60,911 bases of DNA from Chloroflexota bacterium (GTDB taxonomy: Bacteria > Chloroflexota > Anaerolineae > Anaerolineales > Villigracilaceae): the NCBI GenBank assembly GCA_016234555.1, contig JACRBJ010000067.1, positions 1 through 60,911 on the forward strand, written 5' to 3'. This document shows, one piece after another, positions 13,309 through 22,655 of the stretch (positions are counted from its first letter, which is position 1; every line of letters starts with the position of its first letter). The notes under the pieces are model-generated. The model saw nothing but the letters and a program-made list of their open reading frames with translations. It was not told the origin of the DNA and searched no databases. Both the position numbers and the translations under genes were made by a program.

Positions 13309-14901
13309 TCAACTTTCAATTTTATAGTTCCTCATCATGCCTGCATCTTCGTGTTCGAGATTATGACAGTGATAAAGGAATGTCCCCGCGTAATTCTCAA
13401 AGCGGACAAGCACCTGAACCTTTTCGCCAGGCATGACCAACACCGTATCCTTCCATCCATCGTCTATAAACCCAGCGCTCAATTCCTGATACGCCGACTC
13501 GTAACCCTGCGTGATCTCGCGTCCAAGCACCTGAAATTGTACGCCGTGAATATGCATCGGATGCGGCATTTCGATATTCATCGTCATCATCCCTGTGCCG
13601 CTGCCTTCGAGATTGACGAATTCCCACACTTCCAAATCACCAAGCTGCGCGATCTCATCTTGCGCGACCGCATCCATCTCGAACACGCGACCATTGATGG
13701 CGTGGGTCATGCCCTGCATTGTCAGCGCAAACGAACGCGGATTGTTCTGGTTGACAGCCTCTTCCACGCGATGACGCGCAATCGCTGAAAGACGTGTTGG
13801 CAGCGGGGAAACATCCACACCTTTCTCGCCGATGTTCAAACTCAGAATGTCAAGCGGCGCGCCGTTGAACAAGCTGGTGGAGCCGCCGCTTATCATCCCG
13901 CCACTACTGCTGAACCCTGAAAACGGCAGGCTGACCAGTCGCATTTCACTGCCCGTTCGCCCGCTGAAATCAGCCCACAATTCCACCCGTTCACCAGGCG
14001 CGAGTGTGATGTAGTCACGGGTCACGGGCGCTTCCAGCAAACCGCCGTCCGTGGCGATCACGGTCAGGGGCGTGCCATCCTGCCATGCCAGTTTATAGAT
14101 GCGCGAGTTCGAGCCGTTCAACAATCGCAAGCGGTACGCGCTGGCTTTGACATCCAGTGCCGCGTTGGGCGCGCCGTTGACCAGAATCGTATCGCCCAGA
14201 AAACCGACCATCTGCTCCATCATGCCGTTTGTCAGATAGACCATCTGATTTTGCGAGTCAAATGTGCGATCCTGTATCACAAGTGGAAGGTCGTATTCGC
14301 CAGCGGGCAAACCCAGCGCAGCTTCCTCTTCGTCGCTGACGATGAACAAACCCGCCAGTCCGTAATACACCTGCGGACCAGTCAACTGGTGCGGATGCGG
14401 ATGAAACCAATACATGCCTGCGCGGTTGGTCACCTGAAAATCATATTCAAAGCTCGCGCCAGGCGCGATGGCATAACGCGGATGCCCATCCATCTCTTCG
14501 GGAATAAGCAGTCCGTGCCAGTGGATGATGGTGGGGTCGGGAAGTTCGTTCTTCAGCCGAACCTGGACTCGTTGACTTTTTTTGACCCGAAAAATTGGAC
14601 CGAGATATGAGTTGCTCAACATCTGGACTGATTCTGCGCTTCCTTCCCGTACCGACGATTGATACCGCCAAATGGAAGTTTCTGCCCCTGAGAAGATGGG
14701 AAGCGTGGCTGATCCAGCGGTCAGATCTACAGTGAGAGAAACAGGTACAGACGCGAGTGGCGTCAGGATAACGGGAGCAGTTGTTGGGTCCGCGAAGCGT
14801 GAGGCGGGCGGGAGGAGTCCGCACGCGCTAAGAGTCAATGTCCCTGCGCCCATCCCCATCAATTTAATAAAGTCCCTGCGAGTGAGTTGGTAATTTGTCA
14901 C
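13309..14901 (-). CDS. Multicopper oxidase (CueO/laccase type)
   Basis: A 530-residue exported oxidase with a Tat-type signal containing LTRRDFIKLMGMGAG and a lipobox-like LSACG. All four copper motifs are present: IHWHGL (about residue 126), YWFHPHPH, HPMHIHGVQF and HCHNLEHEDAGMM at the C-terminus, giving complete T1 and T2/T3 sites. No long Met-rich insert is seen. Such enzymes oxidise Cu(I), Fe(II) or phenols with O2. It is the last gene of the operon copA, cupredoxin, small membrane protein, oxidase, so copper detoxification is likely; it could also serve as ferroxidase for the FTR1 permease. Confidence 0.92.
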   Translation of the reverse strand: MTNYQLTRRDFIKLMGMGAGTLTLSACGLLPPASRFADPTTAPVILTPLASVPVSLTVDLTAGSATLPIFSGAETSIWRYQSSVREGSAESVQMLSNSYLGPIFRVKKSQRVQVRLKNELPDPTIIHWHGLLIPEEMDGHPRYAIAPGASFEYDFQVTNRAGMYWFHPHPHQLTGPQVYYGLAGLFIVSDEEEAALGLPAGEYDLPLVIQDRTFDSQNQMVYLTNGMMEQMVGFLGDTILVNGAPNAALDVKASAYRLRLLNGSNSRIYKLAWQDGTPLTVIATDGGLLEAPVTRDYITLAPGERVELWADFSGRTGSEMRLVSLPFSGFSSSGGMISGGSTSLFNGAPLDILSLNIGEKGVDVSPLPTRLSAIARHRVEEAVNQNNPRSFALTMQGMTHAINGRVFEMDAVAQDEIAQLGDLEVWEFVNLEGSGTGMMTMNIEMPHPMHIHGVQFQVLGREITQGYESAYQELSAGFIDDGWKDTVLVMPGEKVQVLVRFENYAGTFLYHCHNLEHEDAGMMRNYKIES

Positions 14902-14919
14902 GGTTTTTTTCCTTCATTA

Positions 14920-15123
14920 TTAATCCTTGTTGTTTCGATGTTGAGATTCATTACGAATCCAAAAAGCAGTGACGGCTACTGCGACACCCGCCATCCCAGC
15001 CAGAACGATTGCGCTGGAGGCTGACCCGAACAATTCCTTCCAGAACGCGGCAAATGAAATGACGCCGATGACAAATGCCACAACGTAGGAGAGGTTTGGT
15101 AAATGAATTCTTTGGTGTTTCAT
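14920..15123 (-). CDS. Small two-helix membrane protein
   Basis: A 67-residue protein with two hydrophobic helices (VVAFVIGVISFAAFW and AIVLAGMAGVAVAVTAFWI) and a basic tail. It lies between the cupredoxin gene (1 base upstream) and the multicopper oxidase gene (18 bases downstream) and so belongs to the copper operon. I do not recognise a family. RBS AAGGATAAG. Confidence 0.7.
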   Translation of the reverse strand: MKHQRIHLPNLSYVVAFVIGVISFAAFWKELFGSASSAIVLAGMAGVAVAVTAFWIRNESQHRNNKD

Positions 15124-15124
15124 C

Positions 15125-15508
15125 TTATCCTTCTTCCACGATCAACTTGCCACGCAACATTCCCATCTGGCATTGGAAGCCGAACTCGCCAGACTTTTCA
15201 GGTGTAAATTCCAATGTAACCTGTTCACCTTCAGGCAAGGATGCGTTTTGATTGAAATCGGGAAACAATACCTTTTCGGAACACGCCGAACTTTCCTGTC
15301 GAGTAAATGTCAATCGGACAGGACGACCTTTCTGCACGATGATCACATCAGGTGTGTAGCCGCCTTTTACAGTGATAGCTACTTCCTGCGCGCCTGATGC
15401 GGATACGGCAACGCGAGTCTGCGCTTTGGGCGCGAACCAGAAATACCAGGCGATGAGAATAGTCAGTACGATATCTGAAAAAATTACAGAGAATTGTAAC
15501 GCGTTCAT
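15125..15508 (-). CDS. Membrane-anchored cupredoxin-like protein
   Basis: A 127-residue protein: an N-terminal transmembrane helix (VIFSDIVLTILIAWYFWF) and one cupredoxin domain with VAITVKGGYTPDVIIVQKG, RQESSACSEKVLFPDF and a C-terminal FGFQCQMGMLRGKL. The Cys and Met of the last loop resemble an EfeO/SilP-type cupredoxin-1 domain. It is encoded directly downstream of copA (10 bases) and probably binds copper on the outside of the membrane, as acceptor for the exported ion or as partner of the oxidase. Confidence 0.8.
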   Translation of the reverse strand: MNALQFSVIFSDIVLTILIAWYFWFAPKAQTRVAVSASGAQEVAITVKGGYTPDVIIVQKGRPVRLTFTRQESSACSEKVLFPDFNQNASLPEGEQVTLEFTPEKSGEFGFQCQMGMLRGKLIVEEG

Positions 15509-15517
15509 TTTTAACTC

Positions 15518-18154
15518 CTATTTGACACTGAGCCTGGGTTTGAATCCGCGCAAACGATTGGCATTGCCCACGACTGTAACTGATGAAAATGCCATTGCTG
15601 CGCCTGCAATCATTGGACTGAGCAGCAAGCCGAAGAAGGGAAAGAGTAATCCCATTGCTACAGGAATCCCCAAAACATTATAGAAAAATGCACCGACAAG
15701 ATTTTGGTAAATATTGTTCATTGTGGCGCGGCTGACTTCGATCGCGGTGACCACACCTTTGAGGCTGCCTTTGATGAGCGTGATATCGGAGGCTTCGATG
15801 GCAACATCTGTACCTGTGCCAATGGCTAGACCGACATCGGCTTGCGCGAGTGCAGGAGCATCATTGATGCCATCGCCAACCATTGCGACTTTTTTACCTT
15901 CTGCTTGAAGCAGGTGAATATTATTTGCTTTATCTTCAGGAAGGACTTCAGCCAATACCCGCGTGATGCCAACCTTGCGCGCAATCGCTTCTGCGGTGCG
16001 ACGGTTATCGCCCGTGATCATTACGACCTCAATGCCCATGCTTTGCAGGACTTTGATCGCTTCGGCGGAATCTTCCTTGACCGTATCTGCCACAGCAATA
16101 ATCCCTGCGGCTTTACCATCGAGGGCAATAAACATCGGGGTCTTGCCATCGTCAGCGAGGGATTTTGATTGTTCTTCAAGTGAACCAAGAGCGATCTTCT
16201 CGCGGTTCATCAACTTGAGATTGCCGATCAATATACGTTTCTCTTCGACTTTTGCCGAAACACCGTGACCTGGAATAGCCTCAAAGTCTTTGACTTCCGC
16301 CAATTCCAATATACGCAACTGCGCACCTTCAACAATTGCCTGCGCCAACGGGTGTTCACTAACTTTTTCAACTGACGAAGCTAATCTCAACAGCTCATAA
16401 TCTTTTACGATTGACTGGTCACCAAGTATTACATCTGTCAACTCAGGCTTGCCTTTTGTGATCGTGCCAGTCTTATCCAGCACTACGATTTGAATCCCAC
16501 GCGCGGTTTGTAAAGCTTCACCAGAGCGGATCAAAATCCCATGCTCTGCACCTTTACCAATGCCAACCATCAGGCTCATCGGCGTGGCAAGTCCCAATGC
16601 GCATGGGCAGGCAATAATCAGCACAGTCACGCTTGTGACCAGTGCATAAACGAATTGCGGCTGCGGACCAATAACGAACCAGATGACGAAGGTCCATACA
16701 GCGAGGATCATTACGATGGGTACGAAATAGCCAGAAACGATATCAGCCAGTCTTGCAATCGGCGCTTTGGAATTCTGGGCATCCTGTACCATCTTAACGA
16801 TTTGCGCTAATGCAGTGTCCTTGCCAACTTTAGTCGTACGGAACTTGAACGCGCCTGTTTTATTGATGGTTGCGCCGATGACCTCATCACCCATCTTTTT
16901 TGAAGCAGGCATTGATTCGCCCGTCAGCATGGACTCGTCCACAGCGGAACTGCCTTCGACGATAACACCATCTACGGGAACTTTCTCGCCAGGACGGACT
17001 TGAATTACATCGCCGACCAATACTTCTTCAACTGGCAGGTCCATTTCCTTGCCATCGCGGATGACACGCGCGGTTTTGGCTTGCAGACCTAGCAGTTTCT
17101 TGATCGCTGAACTGGATTGTCCCTTGGCACGCAATTCAAGCGCTTGTCCCAAAACGACCAACGCAATTACTACAGCAACGACATCATAAAACGGTTCCGA
17201 TGTCCCTTCGGGAAAAACGGATGGGAACAGAATCGCAAAGGTCGAATACAACCACGCTGCACCAGTGCCGAGCGTGATCAATGTGTTCATATTTGCAGAA
17301 CGATGTTTGAACGCCGCCCAAGCGCCTGTGAAGAAGTCACTGCCTGACCAGAACATGACAGGCAATGTCAACAACGTGGTCATACCCCACAGCAATCTCA
17401 ACGAATCCATGCTCAAGTCACGCAGGACAGGCACAACCTGATAGTATGCCGTTATCATCACAACTACAGAGACTGCGGCTGCGAACCAAAACTTGTTCAT
17501 CAACTTGCTATATTCATGCTCGTGGGCTTCTTCCTGCTTGTCCACAGGCGTGTCGCTTGTCGCGGGGCGCGGCTTGTAGCCCCAGGTTTCAATGGCTTTA
17601 TTCAATTCTGCCAGTGTTGTATTTTGTGGAAGATAGTCCACTGTCGCTTCCTGTGTGGCGATATTTACAGTTGCGTTCAAAACGCCCTGCGTGGACTTCA
17701 ATTCATCTTCGATAAACTTCACGCATGAGGCGCAGCGCAGATTTTCAATGCCAATGCGTGTCTGTGCGCCATCCACGGAATAACCAGCGGAGCGGATAGC
17801 GCCTGCCAGCCCGACGAGATTGATTTTTTGTGGATCATAATCAAGTTGTACCAAGCCAGTAACCGAATTTACAGCCACCCGATCTACTCCATTCAGGGAT
17901 AACAAACCTGCTTGGAGCTTTGCCGCAGGTCTGACCATAGGCAGGTCTGCGACGGGTAGTTCGATGCGGGAAAGAGTCCGCTTAGGGTTGAAGCCTGTTG
18001 TTGCAGACGTCATTACATAATGGTTCGGGGCGTTGTCGAATTGATCCACACAGGATTGAGAGCAAAAATAAAATATCTGCCCCATGTGCTCGCGTGTGGC
18101 GAAAGTGCTTTGGGGTTCGATTTCCATTCCACAAACTGGATCATGTTGAGCCAT
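15518..18154 (-). CDS. copA: Copper-exporting P1B-1 ATPase with N-terminal YHS domain
   Basis: An 878-residue ATPase. Residues 1-45 form a YHS-type metal domain (HDPVCGMEIEP, FYFCSQSCVDQF). A first HMA domain (about 60-125) lacks CxxC, the second (about 130-195) keeps RCASC. The membrane motif is CPCALGLATP, the phosphorylation site DKTGTITKG, with SEHPLAQAI and MVGDGINDAPALA. This set is standard for Cu(I) exporters. The start at 18154 (MAQHDPV) is chosen because it begins the YHS domain and follows AAGGCAGG. A site resembling the regulon palindrome is 80 bp upstream (18234-18251). First gene of an operon with cupredoxin, small membrane protein and multicopper oxidase. Confidence 0.92.
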   Translation of the reverse strand: MAQHDPVCGMEIEPQSTFATREHMGQIFYFCSQSCVDQFDNAPNHYVMTSATTGFNPKRTLSRIELPVADLPMVRPAAKLQAGLLSLNGVDRVAVNSVTGLVQLDYDPQKINLVGLAGAIRSAGYSVDGAQTRIGIENLRCASCVKFIEDELKSTQGVLNATVNIATQEATVDYLPQNTTLAELNKAIETWGYKPRPATSDTPVDKQEEAHEHEYSKLMNKFWFAAAVSVVVMITAYYQVVPVLRDLSMDSLRLLWGMTTLLTLPVMFWSGSDFFTGAWAAFKHRSANMNTLITLGTGAAWLYSTFAILFPSVFPEGTSEPFYDVVAVVIALVVLGQALELRAKGQSSSAIKKLLGLQAKTARVIRDGKEMDLPVEEVLVGDVIQVRPGEKVPVDGVIVEGSSAVDESMLTGESMPASKKMGDEVIGATINKTGAFKFRTTKVGKDTALAQIVKMVQDAQNSKAPIARLADIVSGYFVPIVMILAVWTFVIWFVIGPQPQFVYALVTSVTVLIIACPCALGLATPMSLMVGIGKGAEHGILIRSGEALQTARGIQIVVLDKTGTITKGKPELTDVILGDQSIVKDYELLRLASSVEKVSEHPLAQAIVEGAQLRILELAEVKDFEAIPGHGVSAKVEEKRILIGNLKLMNREKIALGSLEEQSKSLADDGKTPMFIALDGKAAGIIAVADTVKEDSAEAIKVLQSMGIEVVMITGDNRRTAEAIARKVGITRVLAEVLPEDKANNIHLLQAEGKKVAMVGDGINDAPALAQADVGLAIGTGTDVAIEASDITLIKGSLKGVVTAIEVSRATMNNIYQNLVGAFFYNVLGIPVAMGLLFPFFGLLLSPMIAGAAMAFSSVTVVGNANRLRGFKPRLSVK

Positions 18155-18233
18155 AGTTACCTGCCTTGTTAAAGATGTCAATAGTGTATATCCATTTGAT
18201 GAGATGAAACAGCGAGCTTTAGCCCATTTCGAT

Positions 18234-18251
18234 ATAAGCAAAATGGCCTAT
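18234..18251. promoter_or_regulatory. Regulon palindrome site B
   Basis: ATAAGCAAAATGGCCTAT matches 15 of 18 consensus positions and lies 80-97 bp upstream of copA. It overlaps a hairpin (AATGGCCT ... AGGCCATT, about 18242-18269) that can also act as terminator of the upstream minus-strand gene, so the two functions cannot be separated by eye. Confidence 0.5.
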
Positions 18252-18269
18252 CTTTTGGACAGGCCATTC
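18242..18269 (-). terminator. Hairpin after the zinc-ribbon membrane protein gene
   Basis: AATGGCCT and AGGCCATT flank 11 nt; on the minus strand the stem is followed by TTTTGCTT. It ends 22 bases downstream of the stop at 18291. Confidence 0.5.
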
Positions 18270-18290
18270 GTAAGTGATGAAAGACTGTTT

Positions 18291-18644
18291 TTATTTCAAG
18301 ACTGTACCGCAGTAGGGGCAATTCTGCCATTCGGCTTGTGTGCTCTTCCCGCAACTGGGGCAGGGACTCTGAGCGGATGACGGCGTGGGGTTTCCTGAAT
18401 TTTTTACCAGCGCAGCAATCCCAAATACGATGAGCGCAATCACGCCAATGGGGATCAGCCACATGAAAGCCATGCCAAGCCAGCCGAAGGGAGAGTATCC
18501 CCAGCCGCCCATCATACCTCCAGGTCCACCCATCATGCCCCAGCCGCGATAGCCATAGTTACCTGCCATCATACCTGCTCCGAAGAGAAACAGAAGCGCG
18601 ATGATAGCTATAACCCCAACAATCAACCAGTTAATCTTTTTCAT
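18291..18644 (-). CDS. Membrane protein with C-terminal zinc ribbon
   Basis: A 117-residue protein: two hydrophobic helices (WLIVGVIAIIALLFLFGAGM and MAFMWLIPIGVIALIVFGIA) flank a Gly/Met-rich extracellular-looking loop (WGMMGG and GGMMGG), and the C-terminus is a zinc ribbon with CPSCGKSTQAEWQNCPYCG. The Met-rich loop could bind Cu(I). It is a single gene; a decayed copy of its C-terminus lies just upstream (18657-18735). No family name recognised. Confidence 0.75.
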   Translation of the reverse strand: MKKINWLIVGVIAIIALLFLFGAGMMAGNYGYRGWGMMGGPGGMMGGWGYSPFGWLGMAFMWLIPIGVIALIVFGIAALVKNSGNPTPSSAQSPCPSCGKSTQAEWQNCPYCGTVLK

Positions 18645-18656
18645 TCTGTTTTCCTT

Positions 18657-18735
18657 TTATAAAGTCTGTCCGCAGTGCGGGCAGTTTTTCCAATCACTCT
18701 GCGCCGCCTGTCTACAACACACGGGAGAATTAAGT
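18657..18735 (-). pseudogene. Remnant of a zinc-ribbon C-terminus
   Basis: On the minus strand the codons before the TAA at 18659-18657 read AAQSDWKNCPHCGQTL, clearly related to the TQAEWQNCPYCGTVL end of the neighbouring gene. Only one CxxC knuckle is intact; the first reads SPVCC. No start or membrane part remains, so it is a partial duplicate left after recombination. Confidence 0.5.
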
Positions 18736-18743
18736 ATTACAGA

Positions 18744-19934
18744 TCATTTGGGTTGGAAGACGAGGAACGAAGCGCCATTCTCAAAAGCGTGTCGTACTTG
18801 AGCGTTCTCGAAGACTGCTATGGCGAAGTAGTATGAGGCTGACATATCTGAGAACTGAACGTCAGTCTCGGAACCGGTATCAAGCTTACGACCAAATTCC
18901 AAAGTCCACCTGCCATCAGCCCACTTCCAGCCAGCCTTGATGTCGCCACGGTCACCTACGATTTCACTCTTGACGATCCCGGGGATATAAGAACCAACAG
19001 GCATGGCATCCAAAGCAGCTTGATCAAGGGCGACCTTCTCGCTGTCAAGAATGAAGCCGGGAGCGCCAGTGGTTGCATCAAAGCCAGCGCTGGTGAAACC
19101 GGGTTTGGTCTTGTCAGGAACGGTCTTGGTGGCATCGGCAGGATCAGGCATGGAAGCATAGTTATCTGAATAACCGCCAGAGTCCTTGGCATCGCTATGA
19201 CGACCAGCTTCGATGGTCTTGGCTTGCAGTTCGAGAGTTGAGGTGTCGAGTTTGGTCGAGTCTAACCATTGGTCGTCCACCTGATTTAAATTGCGAACGG
19301 ATTTCCAATGCCAGATGTCGGCGGTTTCGCCTTCAGCAAGATACTTGTTGCCATAAGGTTTGATGTCGGCGTTCTCGCCCGAATGACAGGCAACGAAACA
19401 GCCTGTGGTTTCAAAATTCTTGACAGCAGTGATGGGCCAAATGAAAGCCAGCTTGTCTTCGTAAACGGTGTTGTTATCGCCGCCCTTGTCTGCCGGGTCG
19501 GTGACTTTCTTCCATGTACCGTCTTCCTGTTTTTGCCAGGGCGACCGATACCAGGATTCGGTCGGATCAGCATAGGTGACAAGGAAATAAACTTCATCGG
19601 CTGTGTAAATGGCTTTGACGCTAACATCGGTGCCGCCTTTGCCATCGAAATTCATACCACCAGAAACAGGCACCACGATCTCGGTCGCGGCTGCCCAAGC
19701 GGCATCGTCTCCCATACCATCGAGGGTGGGAGCGGCACCCACAAAAGCGGCTACAAGAGCGCCTTCGGGAGCGGTCCAGGCTGGCATTGGGGGTTCAGTG
19801 GGGGCGGGTGGTTCGGTTGCTACAACGGAAGCTTCTGTTGGGGCGGGAGCGACAGGGGTGGCGGGGGGGCCACATGCGCTCAGTACCAGCGAAACCAGAA
19901 CGAGCAGTGATACGAATACAAACGTCTTTTTCAT
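18744..19934 (-). CDS. Ethylbenzene dehydrogenase-type haem-binding lipoprotein
   Basis: A 396-residue lipoprotein (lipobox LSACG, then a Pro/Thr-rich linker). The domain from about residue 60 has the EB_dh fold features: LDGMGDDAAWAAAT, VKAIYTADEVYFLVTYADP, YEDKLAFIWPI and a late YYFAIAVFEN strand, as in the haem b gamma subunits of DMSO-reductase-family dehydrogenases. It also holds GCFVACHSGE, a CxxxCH motif that may attach a c-type haem. No molybdopterin catalytic subunit is nearby, so it may be a stand-alone electron carrier. The RBS is AAGGAG. No convincing copy of the regional palindrome is upstream. Confidence 0.8.
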   Translation of the reverse strand: MKKTFVFVSLLVLVSLVLSACGPPATPVAPAPTEASVVATEPPAPTEPPMPAWTAPEGALVAAFVGAAPTLDGMGDDAAWAAATEIVVPVSGGMNFDGKGGTDVSVKAIYTADEVYFLVTYADPTESWYRSPWQKQEDGTWKKVTDPADKGGDNNTVYEDKLAFIWPITAVKNFETTGCFVACHSGENADIKPYGNKYLAEGETADIWHWKSVRNLNQVDDQWLDSTKLDTSTLELQAKTIEAGRHSDAKDSGGYSDNYASMPDPADATKTVPDKTKPGFTSAGFDATTGAPGFILDSEKVALDQAALDAMPVGSYIPGIVKSEIVGDRGDIKAGWKWADGRWTLEFGRKLDTGSETDVQFSDMSASYYFAIAVFENAQVRHAFENGASFLVFQPK

Positions 19935-20138
19935 AAAATTCTCCTTTTAGATAGGGAAACTGTCCGACGAAGGGCTGAATGTTCTTCTATCAGCGCAGCG
20001 GCTAAATATATGCGGGTCATCCACTCACACTACAACCAACGCACTCCAGCCACGTCCATCAACTGGGGTGTATTGTCTCCGCCTCTTGGAGGAAACAAAA
20101 TGAGGATGATTTGAACAAGTTATTCGGAGGAAGGTGAT

Positions 20139-20318
20139 CTAATGTTGGTGTGCGTGTTCGTCTGCTTTGCCGAGATACTTTTCAGGGTTCTCGTCGAAAG
20201 CCTTCTTGCAGCCGAGTGAGCAGAAGTAATAGGTTTGTTCTTTGTATTCGGACTTGCCAGCGGCAGTTGCGGGGTCAATGTCCATGCCACAGACGGGATC
20301 GTGTACTATATTCGTCAT
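20139..20318 (-). CDS. YHS-domain protein, His-rich tail
   Basis: A 59-residue protein consisting of one YHS domain (VHDPVCGMDIDP, YYFCSLGCKKAFDENPEKYL) and a His-rich tail ending HAHQH. The domain is the same type as at the N-terminus of CopA and probably binds copper or another soft metal. The start at 20318 (MTNIVHD) has AAGGAGACAAGC upstream; a longer frame to 20402 lacks a good site. A regulon palindrome lies 77 bp upstream. Confidence 0.85.
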   Translation of the reverse strand: MTNIVHDPVCGMDIDPATAAGKSEYKEQTYYFCSLGCKKAFDENPEKYLGKADEHAHQH

Positions 20319-20374
20319 AGCTTGTCTCCTTTTGTTAGATTTGAGTATCCTATTAACAAGCATCTTCAACGAGA

Positions 20375-20412
20375 GCCATATTGCCTGCAACCATGTAGGC
20401 AATATGGCTTAT
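20375..20412. promoter_or_regulatory. Regulon palindrome site D within a 12-bp inverted repeat
   Basis: GTAGGCAATATGGCTTAT (20395-20412) matches 15 of 18 consensus positions and lies 77-94 bp upstream of the YHS gene. It forms the right arm of a larger inverted repeat, GCCATATTGCCT (20375-20386) and AGGCAATATGGC (20397-20408). Confidence 0.55.
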
Positions 20413-20445
20413 GTTTATTTCTGAATTAAAGAAATTACACTTTTA

Positions 20446-20484
20446 GAAAGACTGGATGTTGCATCATGCAACATCCAGTCTTTC
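20446..20484 (-). terminator. Terminator after the second NosR/NapH-like gene
   Basis: A 19-bp perfect inverted repeat with a 1-nt centre (GAAAGACTGGATGTTGCAT and its complement) lies 18 bases after the stop at 20502; on the minus strand it ends CTTTCTAAAAG. Confidence 0.7.
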
Positions 20485-20501
20485 GGAACTCATGGTTGAC
20501 C

Positions 20502-21881
20502 TTACATTCTCATTGCCATTGGGAGTGTGAACAGTATGATGTTCATTACGGTGAGGACAACCATTAACACTGCGTAAGGGATAAATGTTTCCCAAACCTT
20601 GCCATCTGGATGATTGGATTTTGAAATTTTGTAGGCAACGTAAAGCGACCCGATGAAGCCAAGCGCCAGCAACCCAAATTGCAGGAACTGAATGGTGCCC
20701 ATGCCTACAATGGCGGGGGAAGCGTCGTGAATTTCCGTTCCGAATAATCCCAGCGCTGTGTAGTAAATGGATTTGCCTTCCGCCAAAAGATGGAACAGGT
20801 TGTGGGCGATATGAGCCGCCATGTCCAGTGCGATGATGGCGTAACCAAAGCGGGCGAAGTTTTCCACAAGGAAGACTTTGTTAAATCTGCCTGCGATCCA
20901 TGAAGTCAAGCCGAGTAAAGCCACTGGGATGATAATGGCGGTCGCAAAGGTAATGCTAAATGTAATCGCGTAATTGGTCGTACCTGTGACCTGTTCCAGC
21001 CACTTCAACATCGAGCCCCACACTTCAAGCATGGTCACATTTTGGACAAACACAATGCCCATGATGACTGCTGAGAGGAAAGCCTCTTCAATTTTTGGCT
21101 TACGGATGAAACATAATTCCTTTGTGGGCGGGCGCACGGTCAATTGAATGGAGTCGTTGGGGCAGCCCTTGATACATTCCGCGCAGAGTACACAATTGGC
21201 GCTGGAGGTCATGGTCTTGGGGAACTCAAACAAGGGGCAGGGTGCGGAATGATCTGTGCCTTTGTAGCAGGAGGCGACTGTACAGGTGGCACAGATTTCA
21301 GGAGTTCCGCGCAGGCTCAACATGCCGTTACGGGCATAGTTTCCAGATAGCCCGCCGAGAAAACAAACGTAACGGCAAAAGGTGCGGCGTTCGTAAAAAG
21401 CGCCAGAGACGACCACACCTGTTGTGAGGGTCAGCATCAGAACGCCAGAACCAAGCGGATTTTCCACCACGCCAAAAACATGGTCGCTCCATGTGATGAA
21501 GATAAAAAGCGCGTCAATGATCCAGATTCCATATTTTTTCAGGAATTTTGGAACGGGGCGATTATTACCAACGAATTTTTGAACGAGATCATTGAGGGTT
21601 GCAAACGGACAGATGGCACACCAGAAGCGTCCCAAAAACAGGAAGATGATCGGGATCAGCGGCCACCACAACACCCAGGTCAGGGCAGTGCCGAAGTTGT
21701 CGTGCGCGGATTCGGGTCCCAGAATTAACTCGAACATGATGACCATGAAAACGAGCAGAGTGGGCCATTGAATAATGCCAGGATACCAGCGGCTGCGCAG
21801 GAAGCTATCAATCCATTTGTTGTTGAGCAGGTTTCCGCCTTTCAGCCAGGATGTATTTTGGGTTTTGATCGGAGTTGTCAT
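20502..21881 (-). CDS. NosR/NapH-like membrane ferredoxin (4Fe-4S), second copy
   Basis: A 459-residue multi-helix protein with the same plan as the one at 10888: LGRFWCAICPFATLND (about residue 85), FCRYVCFLGGL, CATCTVASC, and a ferredoxin motif NCVLCAECIKGCPNDSI (about 230-247). Here the second membrane motif is CxxxCF where the first copy has CxxxCP. It is 19 bases downstream of the FixH/YtkA-like gene and forms a two-gene unit with it. Probably carries electrons from the quinone pool to periplasmic redox proteins; partner unknown. Confidence 0.85.
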   Translation of the reverse strand: MTTPIKTQNTSWLKGGNLLNNKWIDSFLRSRWYPGIIQWPTLLVFMVIMFELILGPESAHDNFGTALTWVLWWPLIPIIFLFLGRFWCAICPFATLNDLVQKFVGNNRPVPKFLKKYGIWIIDALFIFITWSDHVFGVVENPLGSGVLMLTLTTGVVVSGAFYERRTFCRYVCFLGGLSGNYARNGMLSLRGTPEICATCTVASCYKGTDHSAPCPLFEFPKTMTSSANCVLCAECIKGCPNDSIQLTVRPPTKELCFIRKPKIEEAFLSAVIMGIVFVQNVTMLEVWGSMLKWLEQVTGTTNYAITFSITFATAIIIPVALLGLTSWIAGRFNKVFLVENFARFGYAIIALDMAAHIAHNLFHLLAEGKSIYYTALGLFGTEIHDASPAIVGMGTIQFLQFGLLALGFIGSLYVAYKISKSNHPDGKVWETFIPYAVLMVVLTVMNIILFTLPMAMRM

Positions 21882-21900
21882 GGGAATATTCCTCTAAAAG

Positions 21901-22569
21901 TTATTTGCGAACAACAACAGTCTTGCGTTTGAGAGTAGCCGCTACAATGATCGCAGCGGCGTTGATAGCGAAGAAGCCAGTCAGAACTGCATAATTCAAG
22001 CCGAGCGTTCGGGCGATCTCAACGGGGAAATCAACCTCTGTAGTTTCACCATTGACCGTGAAATGAACATTGAACATCCACTCGCCTGATGCGTCAAAGT
22101 GCAGTTCACCAGCATACTCGCCAGATTCCATTGTGGGTTCAAGCATTACTTTGGAAACTTCTTCACCATGTTCATCTGCCGCAGGTTCATTGGGCTGCAT
22201 TACGCCAGTGGCGGGAGCTTCGCTTTCCATGTCCATCCCATCTGAATTGCTGGTCATTACGCCCGTGGATGGAACTTCGGTTGCCATTTCTTCATTTTCA
22301 TCATGCTCTGACATTCCCTCAGCTGGCATGGCAGAGACTTCCACTTCCGCGTTCGTAACGGGCATGCCCATCGAGTCTGTGATTTGAATATGGAATTGAT
22401 TTTCTCCAGTCTTGATCGGTTCGGGAAAGATCAATGTGATGTGATACCCATTGACTTCCTTCTCAGTTCCGCCTTCGCCGCCGTCAGCAAACACTGTTTT
22501 TGGAAATGCCAGGAGCAGCGCTGCAACGACCAGCCATGTTGTAATCATTCCATTCAATTTTTTGTTCAT
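21901..22569 (-). CDS. Exported YtkA/FixH-like protein
   Basis: A 222-residue protein with signal peptide (MITTWLVVAALLLAFPKTVFA), an Ig-like YtkA-type domain split by an acidic, Met-containing insert (about residues 75-125, with two copies of a TGVM motif), strands ESGEYAGELHFDASGEWMFNVH, and a C-terminal transmembrane helix (NYAVLTGFFAINAAAIIVAA) followed by KRK. YtkA/FixH-like domains occur in copper transport and oxidase assembly. The RBS is AAGGAGA. A weak palindrome site is 87 bp upstream. Confidence 0.75.
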   Translation of the reverse strand: MNKKLNGMITTWLVVAALLLAFPKTVFADGGEGGTEKEVNGYHITLIFPEPIKTGENQFHIQITDSMGMPVTNAEVEVSAMPAEGMSEHDENEEMATEVPSTGVMTSNSDGMDMESEAPATGVMQPNEPAADEHGEEVSKVMLEPTMESGEYAGELHFDASGEWMFNVHFTVNGETTEVDFPVEIARTLGLNYAVLTGFFAINAAAIIVAATLKRKTVVVRK

Positions 22570-22655
22570 AATTTATAGGTCTCCTTATTCAGCAAACTTG
22601 CCCAATCTTAAGTGCAGCGGCTGTTTCACATAAGCGTGGAATGGCGTAACGTGGC

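Noticed and set aside
20001..20020. Possible regulon palindrome upstream of the haem-binding lipoprotein gene
   Set aside because: GGCTAAATATATGCGGGTCA resembles site E in its first half but matches only about 7 of 18 consensus positions, no better than chance.
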